From contig NZ_JAHVJO010000001.1 of assembly GCF_019801215.1 (NCBI RefSeq), positions 372,001-436,000 of the forward strand: a stretch of DNA of 64,000 nt. Direction: 5' to 3'. The notes under the pieces were generated by a model. That model did no database searches, was not told the DNA's origin, and saw only the letters and a program-made list of their open reading frames with translations. Origin of the DNA: Fictibacillus nanhaiensis (lineage in GTDB: Bacteria; Bacillota; Bacilli; Bacillales; Fictibacillaceae). Positions 53,900 through 62,342 of the stretch are shown here, piece by piece; the stretch's first letter is position 1; every line of letters starts with the position of its first letter. The position numbers were made by a program, and so were the translations under genes.

Positions 53900-55252
53900 A
53901 TGCCATCCGTTGCTTTCCATACATTAGGCTGTAAAGTAAATCATTATGAAACAGAAGCGATTTGGCAGCTGTTTCAATCAGAAGGCTATGATAGAACTGA
54001 ATTTGATAGTACAGCTGATGTTTATGTTATAAACACCTGTACTGTTACGAATACGGGAGATAAAAAAAGCAGACAAGTGATAAGACGAGCGATTCGTAAA
54101 AACCCGGACGCTGTTATTTGTGTTACAGGCTGTTATGCACAGACATCGCCTGCGGAAATCATGGCTATTCCTGGAGTAGATGTTGTCGTTGGAACACAAG
54201 ATCGCTCCAAAATGCTTTCCTATATCGAACAATATCAAGAAGAACGCATGCCTATTAATGGCGTATCAAATATTATGAAGGCTCGTATTTATGAGGAATT
54301 AGATGTCCCTGCATTTACAGATCGAACTCGCGCATCTCTGAAAATACAAGAAGGGTGTAATAACTTCTGTACTTTCTGTATTATTCCTTGGGCAAGAGGA
54401 CTTCTCAGATCAAGAAAACCAGATGATGTTCTTTCACAGGCACAGCAGTTGGTCGATTCAGGATACAAAGAGATCGTATTAACCGGAATTCATACAGCCG
54501 GTTATGGTGAAGATATGAAGGATTATTCGTTTGCTAAACTGCTATCTGATCTTGATAAGAACATTGAAGGTCTTAAACGTATCCGTATCTCTTCCATTGA
54601 AGCAAGCCAAATCAGTGATGAAGTTATCGAGGTAATGGGCAGATCGAATAAGATTGTACCTCACCTCCATATTCCTTTACAATCCGGTTCCAACACGGTA
54701 CTCCAGCGCATGCGCAGAAAATATTCGATGGAAATGTTCGGTGAACGTTTGGACCGCTTAAAAGAAGTGCTGCCTGGATTGGCGATTACGTCAGATGTAA
54801 TCGTTGGTTTTCCCGGCGAAACGGAAGAAGAATTTATGGAAACTTACCGGTTTATACAAGACCATAAATTTATGGAACTACACGTGTTTCCTTATTCAAA
54901 ACGTACGGGCACACCTGCTGCAAAAATGGAGAATCAAGTACCTGAAGACGTGAAGAACGAACGTGTTCACAAATTAATCGCTCTATCTGACCAATTGGCA
55001 AAAGAATATGCCAGTGACTACGAAGATGCAGTGGTAGAAGTTATTCCCGAAGAAGAGTTCAAGGACGAGCCAGAAAAGAACTTATTTGTTGGCTACACCC
55101 CAAACTATTTAAAAGTTGTTTTTGAGGGAAATGAAAACATGATTGGGAAATTGGTGAAAGTGAAAATCACGGAAGCTGGGTATCCTTATAGTAAAGGTGT
55201 ATTTGTTAAACAAGAAATGGACGAAATCCTGACGCAAGCTGTAAATAGCTAA
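53900..55252 (+). CDS. mtaB: tRNA methylthiotransferase MtaB (YqeV)
   Basis: Adds the methylthio group to t6A37 of tRNA (ms2t6A). The N-terminal UPF0004 domain has Cys residues binding the second cluster (HTLGCKVN, NTCTVT, VTGCYAQ), the radical SAM motif is EGCNNFCTFCIIPWARG, and a C-terminal TRAM domain follows. It has about 450 residues. A run of GTGATGATGATG gives several possible starts; the last ATG, 53900, has AAAGGGG 8 nt upstream and matches the family. Confidence 0.96.
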   Translation: MPSVAFHTLGCKVNHYETEAIWQLFQSEGYDRTEFDSTADVYVINTCTVTNTGDKKSRQVIRRAIRKNPDAVICVTGCYAQTSPAEIMAIPGVDVVVGTQDRSKMLSYIEQYQEERMPINGVSNIMKARIYEELDVPAFTDRTRASLKIQEGCNNFCTFCIIPWARGLLRSRKPDDVLSQAQQLVDSGYKEIVLTGIHTAGYGEDMKDYSFAKLLSDLDKNIEGLKRIRISSIEASQISDEVIEVMGRSNKIVPHLHIPLQSGSNTVLQRMRRKYSMEMFGERLDRLKEVLPGLAITSDVIVGFPGETEEEFMETYRFIQDHKFMELHVFPYSKRTGTPAAKMENQVPEDVKNERVHKLIALSDQLAKEYASDYEDAVVEVIPEEEFKDEPEKNLFVGYTPNYLKVVFEGNENMIGKLVKVKITEAGYPYSKGVFVKQEMDEILTQAVNS

Positions 55253-55282
55253 CATCCTGGAGTTCATACCAGGATGTTTTTG
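55253..55282 (+). terminator. Terminator of the hrcA-mtaB operon
   Basis: CATCCTGG/CCAGGATG, a perfect 8-bp stem with an 8-nt loop and TTTTTG. Confidence 0.92.
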
Positions 55283-55320
55283 TAATGTAAACAAAGGAAC
55301 TCGATTTATGTCGATTAATT

Positions 55321-55329
55321 TGGTATGAT
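55321..55329 (+). promoter_or_regulatory. Possible extended -10 promoter of deoC
   Basis: TGG-TATGAT at 55321-55329, 44 nt before deoC. The -35 (TCGATT at 17 nt) is weak. Confidence 0.4.
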
Positions 55330-55372
55330 ATTACGGTATTTAATTTTTAAGTAAAGAAAGGATTGTTTTTAA

Positions 55373-56047
55373 ATGAGCGAATTAAATGTAGCACGAATGA
55401 TTGATCATACTGCATTAAAAGCTGAAACATCAAAGAAAGAAATCTTGACTCTTTGTGAGGAAGCTAAAAAATATAATTTCTTTTCTGTGTGCGTAAATCC
55501 TACCTGGGTATATACAGCATTTGAACAGTTGAAAGGTTCAGACGTTGCAGTTTGTACCGTAATCGGATTTCCTTTAGGGGCAAACACACCTGAAGTAAAA
55601 GCGTTCGAAACGAAGAATGCTATTGAAAATGGTGCAACTGAAGTTGACATGGTTGTTAACATTGGTGCATTAAAAGATGGAAACTACGAATTGGTTGAAC
55701 AAGATGTACGTGCAGTAGTTGAAGCTGCAAAAGGAAAAGCTTTAACAAAAGCAATTATTGAAACTTCTTTGTTAACAGATGAAGAAAAAGTAAAAGCGTG
55801 TGAGATTGCTGTAAAAGCAGGTATTGATTTCGTAAAAACTTCAACTGGTTTCTCTACTGGAGGAGCGACTGTGGAAGATATCAAATTAATGCGTGAAACA
55901 GTGGGGCCGAACATCGGTGTTAAAGCATCAGGAGCTGTAAGAGACCGTGAAACTGCGTTAGCTATGATTGATGCAGGCGCAACACGTATTGGAGCAAGTG
56001 CAGGTATAGCTATTGTAGAAGGCGGAACTTCAACATCTAGTTACTAA
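55373..56047 (+). CDS. deoC: Deoxyribose-phosphate aldolase DeoC
   Basis: Cleaves 2-deoxyribose-5-phosphate to glyceraldehyde-3-phosphate and acetaldehyde in deoxynucleoside breakdown. The TIM-barrel protein of 224 residues has the Schiff-base Lys155 in [19 protein letters not shown] with the proton-relay Asp, and VKASGAVRD with the second lysine. AAAGGA lies about 8 nt before the ATG. In B. subtilis deoC lies in a separate dra operon; here it stands alone between mtaB and rpsU. Confidence 0.95.
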   Translation: MSELNVARMIDHTALKAETSKKEILTLCEEAKKYNFFSVCVNPTWVYTAFEQLKGSDVAVCTVIGFPLGANTPEVKAFETKNAIENGATEVDMVVNIGALKDGNYELVEQDVRAVVEAAKGKALTKAIIETSLLTDEEKVKACEIAVKAGIDFVKTSTGFSTGGATVEDIKLMRETVGPNIGVKASGAVRDRETALAMIDAGATRIGASAGIAIVEGGTSTSSY

Positions 56048-56103
56048 GCTGAGTCAAAAAAGCAATAATTTTTACTCTCCTAATCCAGCCTGTTCAATTT
56101 AAG

Positions 56104-56132
56104 TTGACCGCATAACAAGGATATATTATAAT
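56104..56132 (+). promoter_or_regulatory. Sigma-A promoter of rpsU-yqeY
   Basis: TTGACC (56104-56109), exactly 17 nt, TATAAT (56127-56132), a near-consensus strong promoter 65 nt before rpsU. Confidence 0.85.
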
Positions 56133-56197
56133 GGCAAAAGATATGTGACGCATCTTTATGTTTGTTGTAAGGGTGGTCTGGAGGGAGGGAAATACAA

Positions 56198-56371
56198 ATG
56201 GCAGAAACACGTGTTCGTAAGAACGAATCCATTGATGATGCTCTTCGTCGTTTTAAAAGATCCGTTTCCAAAGATGGAACATTGGCTGAAGTTAAAAAGC
56301 GCAAGCATTATGAAAAGCCAAGCGTAAAGCGAAAGAAGAAGGCTGAGGCAGCAAGAAAGCGTAAGTTCTAA
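56198..56371 (+). CDS. rpsU: 30S ribosomal protein S21
   Basis: A 57-residue, very basic ribosomal protein: [21 protein letters not shown], then a Lys/Arg-rich tail ending ARKRKF. In Bacilli S21 affects motility and biofilm entry. GAGGGAGGG lies 8-10 nt before the ATG. It lies 14 nt upstream of yqeY under a strong promoter. Confidence 0.97.
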   Translation: MAETRVRKNESIDDALRRFKRSVSKDGTLAEVKKRKHYEKPSVKRKKKAEAARKRKF

Positions 56372-56385
56372 GAGAGGTGTAAGTT

Positions 56386-56829
56386 ATGAGTCTTCTTGAT
56401 GCATTGAATCAAGACATGAAGCAAGCGATGAAGAACAAAGACAAGCAAAAGCTTTCCGTTATTCGTATGTTAAAGGCATCTCTTCAAAATGAAGCCATCA
56501 AACATGGTCACGAATTAAGCGAGGAAGAAGAGCTCACTGTGCTTTCACGCGAGATGAAACAAAGAAAAGACTCCCTCCAAGAATTTGAAAAAGCAGGCCG
56601 CGATGATTTAGTCGCTGGTCTTCAGGAAGAAATTGCTGTACTTACACCATACTTGCCAAAGCAGCTTTCAGAAGAGGAGCTTCAGCAAATCGTTGCTCAA
56701 ACGATTTCAGAAACGGGTTCATCTTCCAAAGCTGACATAGGAAAAGTTATGGGGGCTCTTATGCCTAAAGTTAAAGGGAAAGCCGATGGCGGACTCGTTA
56801 ACCGTATTGTTCAGCAACAGTTATCATAA
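56386..56829 (+). CDS. yqeY: YqeY (GatB/YqeY domain) protein
   Basis: A 147-residue helical protein of the GatB/YqeY family, similar to the tail domain of the tRNA amidotransferase subunit GatB. Typical segments are [25 protein letters not shown] and the C-terminal [16 protein letters not shown]. It may interact with tRNA; its function is not established. AGAGGTG lies before the ATG. Confidence 0.93.
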   Translation: MSLLDALNQDMKQAMKNKDKQKLSVIRMLKASLQNEAIKHGHELSEEEELTVLSREMKQRKDSLQEFEKAGRDDLVAGLQEEIAVLTPYLPKQLSEEELQQIVAQTISETGSSSKADIGKVMGALMPKVKGKADGGLVNRIVQQQLS

Positions 56830-56841
56830 TTGAAATTGACA

Positions 56842-56869
56842 AACGCTCTGTATTTATACAGAGCGTTTT
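56842..56869 (+). terminator. Terminator of rpsU-yqeY
   Basis: AACGCTCTGTA/TACAGAGCGTT stem with a short AT-rich loop, followed by TTTCTT. Confidence 0.9.
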
Positions 56870-56879
56870 CTTATTTAAA

Positions 56880-56905
56880 TGAAACTTTTCCCACAAAATA
56901 ACGTA
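56880..56905 (+). promoter_or_regulatory. Sigma-W promoter of yqeZ-floA-yqfB
   Basis: TGAAAC (56880-56885), exactly 16 nt, CGTA (56902-56905), an exact match to the sigma-W consensus. In B. subtilis the same operon belongs to the sigma-W cell-envelope stress regulon. Confidence 0.88.
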
Positions 56906-56931
56906 AACTAGATATAGAAGGGGGGGTGTTT

Positions 56932-58260
56932 GTGAAAAAGGCCCGTTTACTGATTTATACACTATGTCTTTTATGGGGTGTTTATGGTCTGCTTTCTGCT
57001 CAACACGTGTTTTCAGCAGGCCAAGGAAAAACAGTAACTTTTATACCTGTGGAACATGAAGTTGAAAGAGGGCTTGAAGCTTTTTTAGAGAGAAGTATAA
57101 AAAAAGCTGAAGAGGATGGTACAGACCATATTGTTCTAGAGATATATACACCCGGAGGGCGCGTTGACGCAGCAATACATATAGCAAAAGTGATGAGGGA
57201 AACGGACATACCAATCACTGCGTACGTCGTCAAAAATGCTTTTTCAGCCGGAGCGTATATAGCTTTGAACGCAGATCAAATCGTGATGAAGCCTTCTACA
57301 ACGATTGGTTCTGCAGCTGTTATCGATCAGCAAGGCAATACAGCTGGCCAAAAAGCAGAGTCCGCATGGAAGGCGGAAATGTTGGCAGCCGCGGAACTGA
57401 ATGATCGGAATCTTTTATATGCTGAAGCAATGGTCGATCCTAACGTTGAAATTCCTGAGCTGAATGTGGGTAAAGGCGAATTACTTACGTTAACGGCCAG
57501 TGAAGCCTTGAAAGTCGGGTATGCAGAGAAGATTGCAGAAGATAGGCAAGAGCTTTTAGCCTTTCTGGATCTAGAAGATGCGAAAGTCCAGAATTCAGAC
57601 CCTACATTCGCTGATAAAATAGCACGATTTGTTACCAATCCGGTCATCGTGCCGATCCTTCTCTCGTTAGGAAGTTTAGGACTTGTTCTGGAGCTTTATA
57701 CACCAGGGTTTGGGATCGCAGGCTCGGTAGGTGTGGTCTCCTTATTTTTATTTTTCTATGGCCATATGATAGCAGGATTAGCTGGATGGGAAGCACTATT
57801 ATTATTTGGAATAGGATTTGTGTTAATTATATTAGAGATATTTTTACCTGGTGGTATATTGGGTATTATTGGGGTGATCGCAATGTTAACGGGATTGATT
57901 CTTGCAGGAGGCTCTTTATCAGGAATTTTACTCGCAATTGCCATAGCGATCGTGGTTACGATCATAGGTTCTTACTTTTTTATCAGGTCATTTGGTTACA
58001 ATGGTCCATTGAAACGATTGGTACTTTTCGATTCAACAAGTTCAGAAAAAGGTTATCTTTCTCATCATGAACGCATGGATCTAACCGGTCGAACAGGTGT
58101 AACAGTTACCCCATTACGGCCATCAGGGAGTGTAAAAATAGATGATGAATTTCTCGACGTGGTTACAGAGGGCTCATACATCGGAAAAGATGCAAAGGTA
58201 AAGATTGTGAAAGTAAGTGGAGGGCGAGTCGTAGTAAGACTAGCTGAAAATAATGATTGA
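56932..58260 (+). CDS. yqeZ: NfeD-like membrane protease YqeZ
   Basis: A 442-residue NfeD1b-type protein: signal/transmembrane N-terminus, a ClpP-like serine protease domain facing outside (GGRVDAAIHIAKVMRETDIPITAYVVKNAFSAGAYIALNAD, about 72-112, with the catalytic serine in the NAFSAGAYIA segment), four to five transmembrane helices (about 240-345) and a C-terminal OB-fold NfeD domain. It is partnered with floA, encoded next, which organises membrane microdomains. GTG at 56932 has AAGGGGGG 6 nt upstream; the GTG at 56926 lies on that site. Confidence 0.92.
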   Translation: MKKARLLIYTLCLLWGVYGLLSAQHVFSAGQGKTVTFIPVEHEVERGLEAFLERSIKKAEEDGTDHIVLEIYTPGGRVDAAIHIAKVMRETDIPITAYVVKNAFSAGAYIALNADQIVMKPSTTIGSAAVIDQQGNTAGQKAESAWKAEMLAAAELNDRNLLYAEAMVDPNVEIPELNVGKGELLTLTASEALKVGYAEKIAEDRQELLAFLDLEDAKVQNSDPTFADKIARFVTNPVIVPILLSLGSLGLVLELYTPGFGIAGSVGVVSLFLFFYGHMIAGLAGWEALLLFGIGFVLIILEIFLPGGILGIIGVIAMLTGLILAGGSLSGILLAIAIAIVVTIIGSYFFIRSFGYNGPLKRLVLFDSTSSEKGYLSHHERMDLTGRTGVTVTPLRPSGSVKIDDEFLDVVTEGSYIGKDAKVKIVKVSGGRVVVRLAENND

Positions 58261-58275
58261 TAGGAGTGTTTTGTA

Positions 58276-59283
58276 ATGTTGGAATTAGGTTCAATTGCAA
58301 GTATAGTGATCATCGGTCTTATCGTTATTGCGTTGGCGATATTATTTACGTTTGTGCCCGTTATGCTTTGGATATCAGCTTTAGCTGCAGGTGTAAGAGT
58401 GGGGATTTTTACACTTGTAGGAATGAGATTAAGAAGAGTTATTCCTAATCGCGTTGTAAATCCTTTAATTAAAGCCGTAAAAGCTGGATTAGGTCTTAGT
58501 ACGAATCAGCTCGAAAGCCATTATTTAGCTGGTGGTAACGTGGACCGTGTGGTTAACGCTTTGATTGCTGCACATCGAGCAAACATTGAACTAAGCTTTG
58601 AGCGGGCAGCTGCAATAGATCTTGCTGGCCGTGATGTGCTGGAAGCGGTTCAAATGAGTGTAAACCCGAAAGTGATTGAAACACCTTTTATAGCGGGTGT
58701 AGCGTTGGATGGTATTGAAGTTAAAGCGAAAGCAAGGATTACTGTTCGTGCAAATATTGATAGACTTGTTGGGGGAGCGGGCGAAGAAACTATCATAGCC
58801 CGTGTCGGAGAGGGTATTGTCAGTACGATCGGATCTTCAGAAACACACAAGAAGGTGCTTGAAAATCCAGATTTAATATCACAAACCGTCCTCTCAAAAG
58901 GATTAGATGCAGGAACGGCTTTCGAGATTCTCTCCATAGATATTGCAGATATTGATATCGGTAAGAATATTGGTGCAGAGCTTCAAACTGATCAGGCGAT
59001 GGCTGATAAAAATATTGCACAGGCTAAAGCTGAAGAAAGACGTGCGATGGCAGTAGCCAATGAACAAGAAATGAAAGCGAGAGTACAAGAAATGAGAGCG
59101 AAAGTAGTTGAAGCAGAAGCAGAAGTACCTTTGGCTCTTGCTGAAGCGCTCAGATCAGGAAACATGGGCTTTATGGATTATATGAACATGAAGAACATTA
59201 TGGCAGATACGACAATGCGTGAATCCATCAGCAAATCGTCAAATCCTGAAAAAGATAATGAAGATAAAGGACGGAAAATGTAG
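58276..59283 (+). CDS. floA: Flotillin-like protein FloA (YqfA)
   Basis: A 335-residue flotillin-like scaffold of functional membrane microdomains. An N-terminal membrane hairpin (about 5-45) is followed by an SPFH-like domain with [47 protein letters not shown] and the Ala/Glu-rich coiled coil [48 protein letters not shown]. It is in the sigma-W operon with yqeZ. AGGAG lies about 10 nt before the ATG. Confidence 0.96.
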   Translation: MLELGSIASIVIIGLIVIALAILFTFVPVMLWISALAAGVRVGIFTLVGMRLRRVIPNRVVNPLIKAVKAGLGLSTNQLESHYLAGGNVDRVVNALIAAHRANIELSFERAAAIDLAGRDVLEAVQMSVNPKVIETPFIAGVALDGIEVKAKARITVRANIDRLVGGAGEETIIARVGEGIVSTIGSSETHKKVLENPDLISQTVLSKGLDAGTAFEILSIDIADIDIGKNIGAELQTDQAMADKNIAQAKAEERRAMAVANEQEMKARVQEMRAKVVEAEAEVPLALAEALRSGNMGFMDYMNMKNIMADTTMRESISKSSNPEKDNEDKGRKM

Positions 59284-59285
59284 GT

Positions 59286-59699
59286 ATGAATATCATCGAA
59301 GCGATTATTGAACTTTTGATAGCTAACATCGCTTTTGTTATCATTATCGCTGGTGGTTTGTACAGTTTCTTTAAACGAATGAATGATACTAAGGAAACAA
59401 ATAGACCTGCCCCTGTAAAGCGGGCGAATGAACAGCCCCAAAAAACGGTATCGCCTTTTGGTGTTCCTGCCCAAAGGAAAGCTGCTCCTGTTGGAGAATC
59501 GATTCTTTCAGCTTCTGAATCAACCGGCAGTGAGGATCGTATAAATCAGCGTCTTGAGATGGCTAAAAAGGCCAATCGTTATAAAGATAAAGAGAATATT
59601 ATTCTCCAGTCCTTTAAAGTAAATCAGGAAGAATTGCAAAAAGCTGTAATCTGGTCAGAGATACTTTCGAAGCCTAAAGCGCTGCGAAATAGATCTTAA
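59286..59699 (+). CDS. Single-pass membrane protein at the yqfB position
   Basis: A 137-residue protein: an N-terminal hydrophobic helix (about 5-28), a Pro/Lys/Ser/Ala-rich low-complexity linker (about 36-85) and a C-terminal charged helical part (about 85-137). It takes the place of yqfB in the B. subtilis order, but I cannot confirm homology. It begins 2 nt after floA, so it is cotranscribed and perhaps a partner of the flotillin microdomains. Confidence 0.75.
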   Translation: MNIIEAIIELLIANIAFVIIIAGGLYSFFKRMNDTKETNRPAPVKRANEQPQKTVSPFGVPAQRKAAPVGESILSASESTGSEDRINQRLEMAKKANRYKDKENIILQSFKVNQEELQKAVIWSEILSKPKALRNRS

Positions 59700-59722
59700 C
59701 TGACAGAAAACAACGAAATAGT

Positions 59723-59753
59723 GTGATAGTTTGACCCCTTCGTTCATAAAAAT
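59723..59753 (+). promoter_or_regulatory. Possible sigma-E promoter of yqfC-yqfD
   Basis: GTGATAGT (59723-59730) matches the -35 consensus GTCATATT at 6 of 8; a 14-nt spacer separates it from CATAAAAAT (59745-59753), close to the -10 consensus CATACAnT. Predicted transcription starts near 59758-59760, inside the terminator stem and just before the yqfC ribosome binding site. Confidence 0.5.
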
Positions 59754-59771
59754 GAGTGAGGGGGTTTTTTT
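59735..59771 (+). terminator. Terminator of the yqeZ operon overlapping the yqfC ribosome binding site
   Basis: A 13-pair stem between 59735-59747 (CCCCTTCGTTCAT) and 59752-59764 (ATGAGTGAGGGGG region) with a 4-nt AAAA loop and seven T residues. The right arm contains the GAGGGG used as the Shine-Dalgarno of yqfC, whose ATG directly follows the T-run. Confidence 0.85.
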
Positions 59772-60053
59772 ATGGGAAAATGGCGGCAGCATGTAAGCAA
59801 GTGGATGATGCAGAATCTTGAGCTACCAGCGGATGTTGTAATGGATCTACCCCGGATTACGATGATTGGACAACTACACATTTATATAGAAAATCATAGG
59901 GGCGTTAAAGCATTTTCCAACGAGCAGCTCACACTTAAATTAAAGCAAGGAGCTCTCGTTATTAAAGGAAAAGAATTCGTTATTAAAACGATCCTTCCAG
60001 AAGAGATTTTATTAGAAGGCACGATCTCTTCTGTTGATTTCGAAAATGATTAA
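59772..60053 (+). CDS. yqfC: Sporulation protein YqfC
   Basis: A 93-residue YabP/YqfC family protein. MGKWRQHVSKWMMQNLELPADVVMDLPRI is the conserved beginning, followed by IGQLHIYIENHRGVKAFSNEQLTLKL and GALVIKGKEFVIKTI. Such proteins are made in the mother cell under sigma-E. GAGGGGG lies 7 nt before the ATG. It is followed 24 nt later by yqfD, its usual partner. Confidence 0.93.
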   Translation: MGKWRQHVSKWMMQNLELPADVVMDLPRITMIGQLHIYIENHRGVKAFSNEQLTLKLKQGALVIKGKEFVIKTILPEEILLEGTISSVDFEND

Positions 60054-60077
60054 CTTTGCATGGAATAGGAGGTCCAA

Positions 60078-61271
60078 ATGAAAAGCAAATGGAATAATAA
60101 TTTAAAAGGATATGTCAGAGTGGAAATTATTGGACAAGACTCAAGTTCGTTCATCAATGCGTGTATGGAATCAGGAATACAGATTTGGGATATTCAACCC
60201 TTGAGCAATGATCGAATACTTGTATCCGTTTCAATTGCAGATATCCGAAAAGCTAAAAGGATATTGAAAGAAAAGAAATTAAAAATAAGAATTAAAGAAA
60301 AAATCGGAACTCCTTTTCTATTAATGAGAATGTGGAAAAGAAACGGTTTTATCTTAGGCATGATCTCATTTATCTTCTTGCTGTTTTTATTATCTAATAT
60401 GATTTGGAATATTAATGTGACTGGTGCAAATCCTAAGACCGAATACGAACTCAGAAAAGCAGCAGTAGAACTAGGTATAACGAAAGGGAAATTTATTTTT
60501 TTGCTGCCGAACGTAAGAGAGATTCAAAGAGAACTTACTGAAAAAATGAAGAACGTTACATGGATTGGAGTCACACAGCATGGTACTCAATATCGTTTTG
60601 AAGTTGTAGAAAAAGAAATACCTAAAGCAAAACCTATTTCTGGACCTAGACATCTTGTCGCAACAAAAGAAGCAGTTATTCATTCTTTATTTGTTGAAAA
60701 AGGACAACCCGTTATCACAATCAATGATTATGTACAAAAAGGCTCATTACTTGTGTCTGGGTATATCGGAAAAGAAAAAAAACCAGAACTTGTTAGTGCC
60801 AAAGGAAAAATATTAGGTGAGGTCTGGTATCAAACACAAGTGGAAGTGCCTTTAAATACTTCATTTCAGACCTATACCGGGAAGTGCAAAAACAGACATT
60901 ATGTCACTTTATTTGGAATGAATCTTCCCATCTTTGGATTTTCAGATGGAGAATTTCAGGATAAAACGGAAACACTAAATGAAACACCTCTATATTTAGC
61001 CAAGTGGAAAATGCCCATTTCCTATCTAAAAAAAGAAATTCGAGAGACAGACGGTATTAAGCGATCTTATACAAAAACAGAAGCGATTGAAGTCGGAAAA
61101 GAGATGGCAAAGAAAGAACTGCTGAAAAAACTGCCTGAGGATGCAAAAATTAAAGGGGAAAAAGTTTGGCAACAAAACGTCTCGAATGGTAAAGTAAAAT
61201 TAACGATGCTCTACCAAGTTATAGAAAATATTGCATCTGAACAACCTATACCTATCCAACAAGGAGAATGA
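60078..61271 (+). CDS. yqfD: Sporulation protein YqfD
   Basis: A 397-residue membrane protein of the YqfD family, required for efficient sporulation in related species. A soluble N-terminal part (about 1-88) is followed by one transmembrane helix (about 92-113) and a large extracytoplasmic domain starting NINVTGANPKTEYELRKAAVELGITKGKF, which resembles the POTRA-like domains of division proteins. TAGGAGG lies before the ATG. Confidence 0.93.
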   Translation: MKSKWNNNLKGYVRVEIIGQDSSSFINACMESGIQIWDIQPLSNDRILVSVSIADIRKAKRILKEKKLKIRIKEKIGTPFLLMRMWKRNGFILGMISFIFLLFLLSNMIWNINVTGANPKTEYELRKAAVELGITKGKFIFLLPNVREIQRELTEKMKNVTWIGVTQHGTQYRFEVVEKEIPKAKPISGPRHLVATKEAVIHSLFVEKGQPVITINDYVQKGSLLVSGYIGKEKKPELVSAKGKILGEVWYQTQVEVPLNTSFQTYTGKCKNRHYVTLFGMNLPIFGFSDGEFQDKTETLNETPLYLAKWKMPISYLKKEIRETDGIKRSYTKTEAIEVGKEMAKKELLKKLPEDAKIKGEKVWQQNVSNGKVKLTMLYQVIENIASEQPIPIQQGE

Positions 61272-61276
61272 GTAGT

Positions 61277-62239
61277 TTGTCAGAAACGAAAAGACTTAAT
61301 TCATTACAACTCGAAAATACGACAGAGGCCGCTTCCTTATTCGGGCCGAACGATGCCTTTTTAAAGGTTATTGAAGATAAGCTCAACGTGAATATTGTTA
61401 CTCGCGGAGAGGACATTTTAGTGTCCGGAGAACTAGCCAAAGCTGAAATGGTTGAAGAAACACTCTTTGTCTTGCTGAAATTGGTTCGTAAAGGGATTAA
61501 GATTTCAGAAAGAGATATTGTTTATGCTGTACAGCTTGCTGAAAAGAATATGCTGGATGAATTAAGTGAGCTTTATGAAGAAGATATTGCAGTTACCGCA
61601 AAAGGAAAACCGATTCGTGTTAAAACGCTAGGACAGCGACACTATGTCCAGTCCATGAGAAAGCGAGATCTTGTTTTTGGTATTGGTCCTGCCGGGACTG
61701 GCAAAACATATCTTGCGGTAGTTATGGCCGTAAATGCTCTTAAAGATGGCAAAATGAAAAAGATTGTTCTAACAAGACCTGCTGTTGAAGCGGGAGAAAG
61801 TCTAGGTTTTTTGCCAGGCGATCTAAAGGAAAAAGTAGACCCGTACTTAAGACCCCTCTATGATGCTCTTCATGACCTTTTAGGCGCGGAGCATACTGAG
61901 AGGCTCATTGAGCGGGGAACGATCGAAATAGCCCCTTTAGCTTATATGAGAGGCCGTACACTCGATGAAAGCTTTGTCATCCTAGATGAAGCCCAAAACA
62001 CAACCCCTGAACAAATGAAAATGTTTTTAACCCGCCTTGGTTTTGGTTCGAAGATGGTCATTACGGGCGACCTGACCCAGATTGATTTGCCTCGTGGAAA
62101 AGAATCCGGATTAAAAGTGACCGAAAAAAGATTAGAAGGCGTAAATGGAATAGATTTTATTTATTTAAAACAATTAGATGTTGTAAGACATCCATTGGTT
62201 CAACGGATTATTGAAGCATATGAAACGTATGAAAAGTAA
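61277..62239 (+). CDS. phoH: PhoH family ATPase
   Basis: A 320-residue PhoH-like ATPase with an N-terminal KH-type RNA-binding region and a Walker A GPAGTGKT (137-144), followed by Walker B FVILDEAQN. The family acts in RNA metabolism, often with YbeY, usually encoded two genes downstream. The TTG at 61277 is chosen because AAGGAG lies 10 nt upstream; the ATG at 61268 lies 1 nt from that site. It overlaps no gene but yqfD ends just before it. Confidence 0.93.
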   Translation: MSETKRLNSLQLENTTEAASLFGPNDAFLKVIEDKLNVNIVTRGEDILVSGELAKAEMVEETLFVLLKLVRKGIKISERDIVYAVQLAEKNMLDELSELYEEDIAVTAKGKPIRVKTLGQRHYVQSMRKRDLVFGIGPAGTGKTYLAVVMAVNALKDGKMKKIVLTRPAVEAGESLGFLPGDLKEKVDPYLRPLYDALHDLLGAEHTERLIERGTIEIAPLAYMRGRTLDESFVILDEAQNTTPEQMKMFLTRLGFGSKMVITGDLTQIDLPRGKESGLKVTEKRLEGVNGIDFIYLKQLDVVRHPLVQRIIEAYETYEK

Positions 62240-62266
62240 GGGCTCCTTTTTGAGGAGCTCTTTTTT
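62240..62266 (+). terminator. Terminator after phoH
   Basis: GGGCTCCT/AGGAGCTC stem (8 bp, one G-T pair) followed by TTTTTT. Confidence 0.8.
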
Positions 62267-62342
62267 ACTTGATATAAGTACCATATTTGTCCAACTTTTG
62301 CTAAGATTAGTATAGGATTCACAGTTTAAGGAGTGGTAACGC

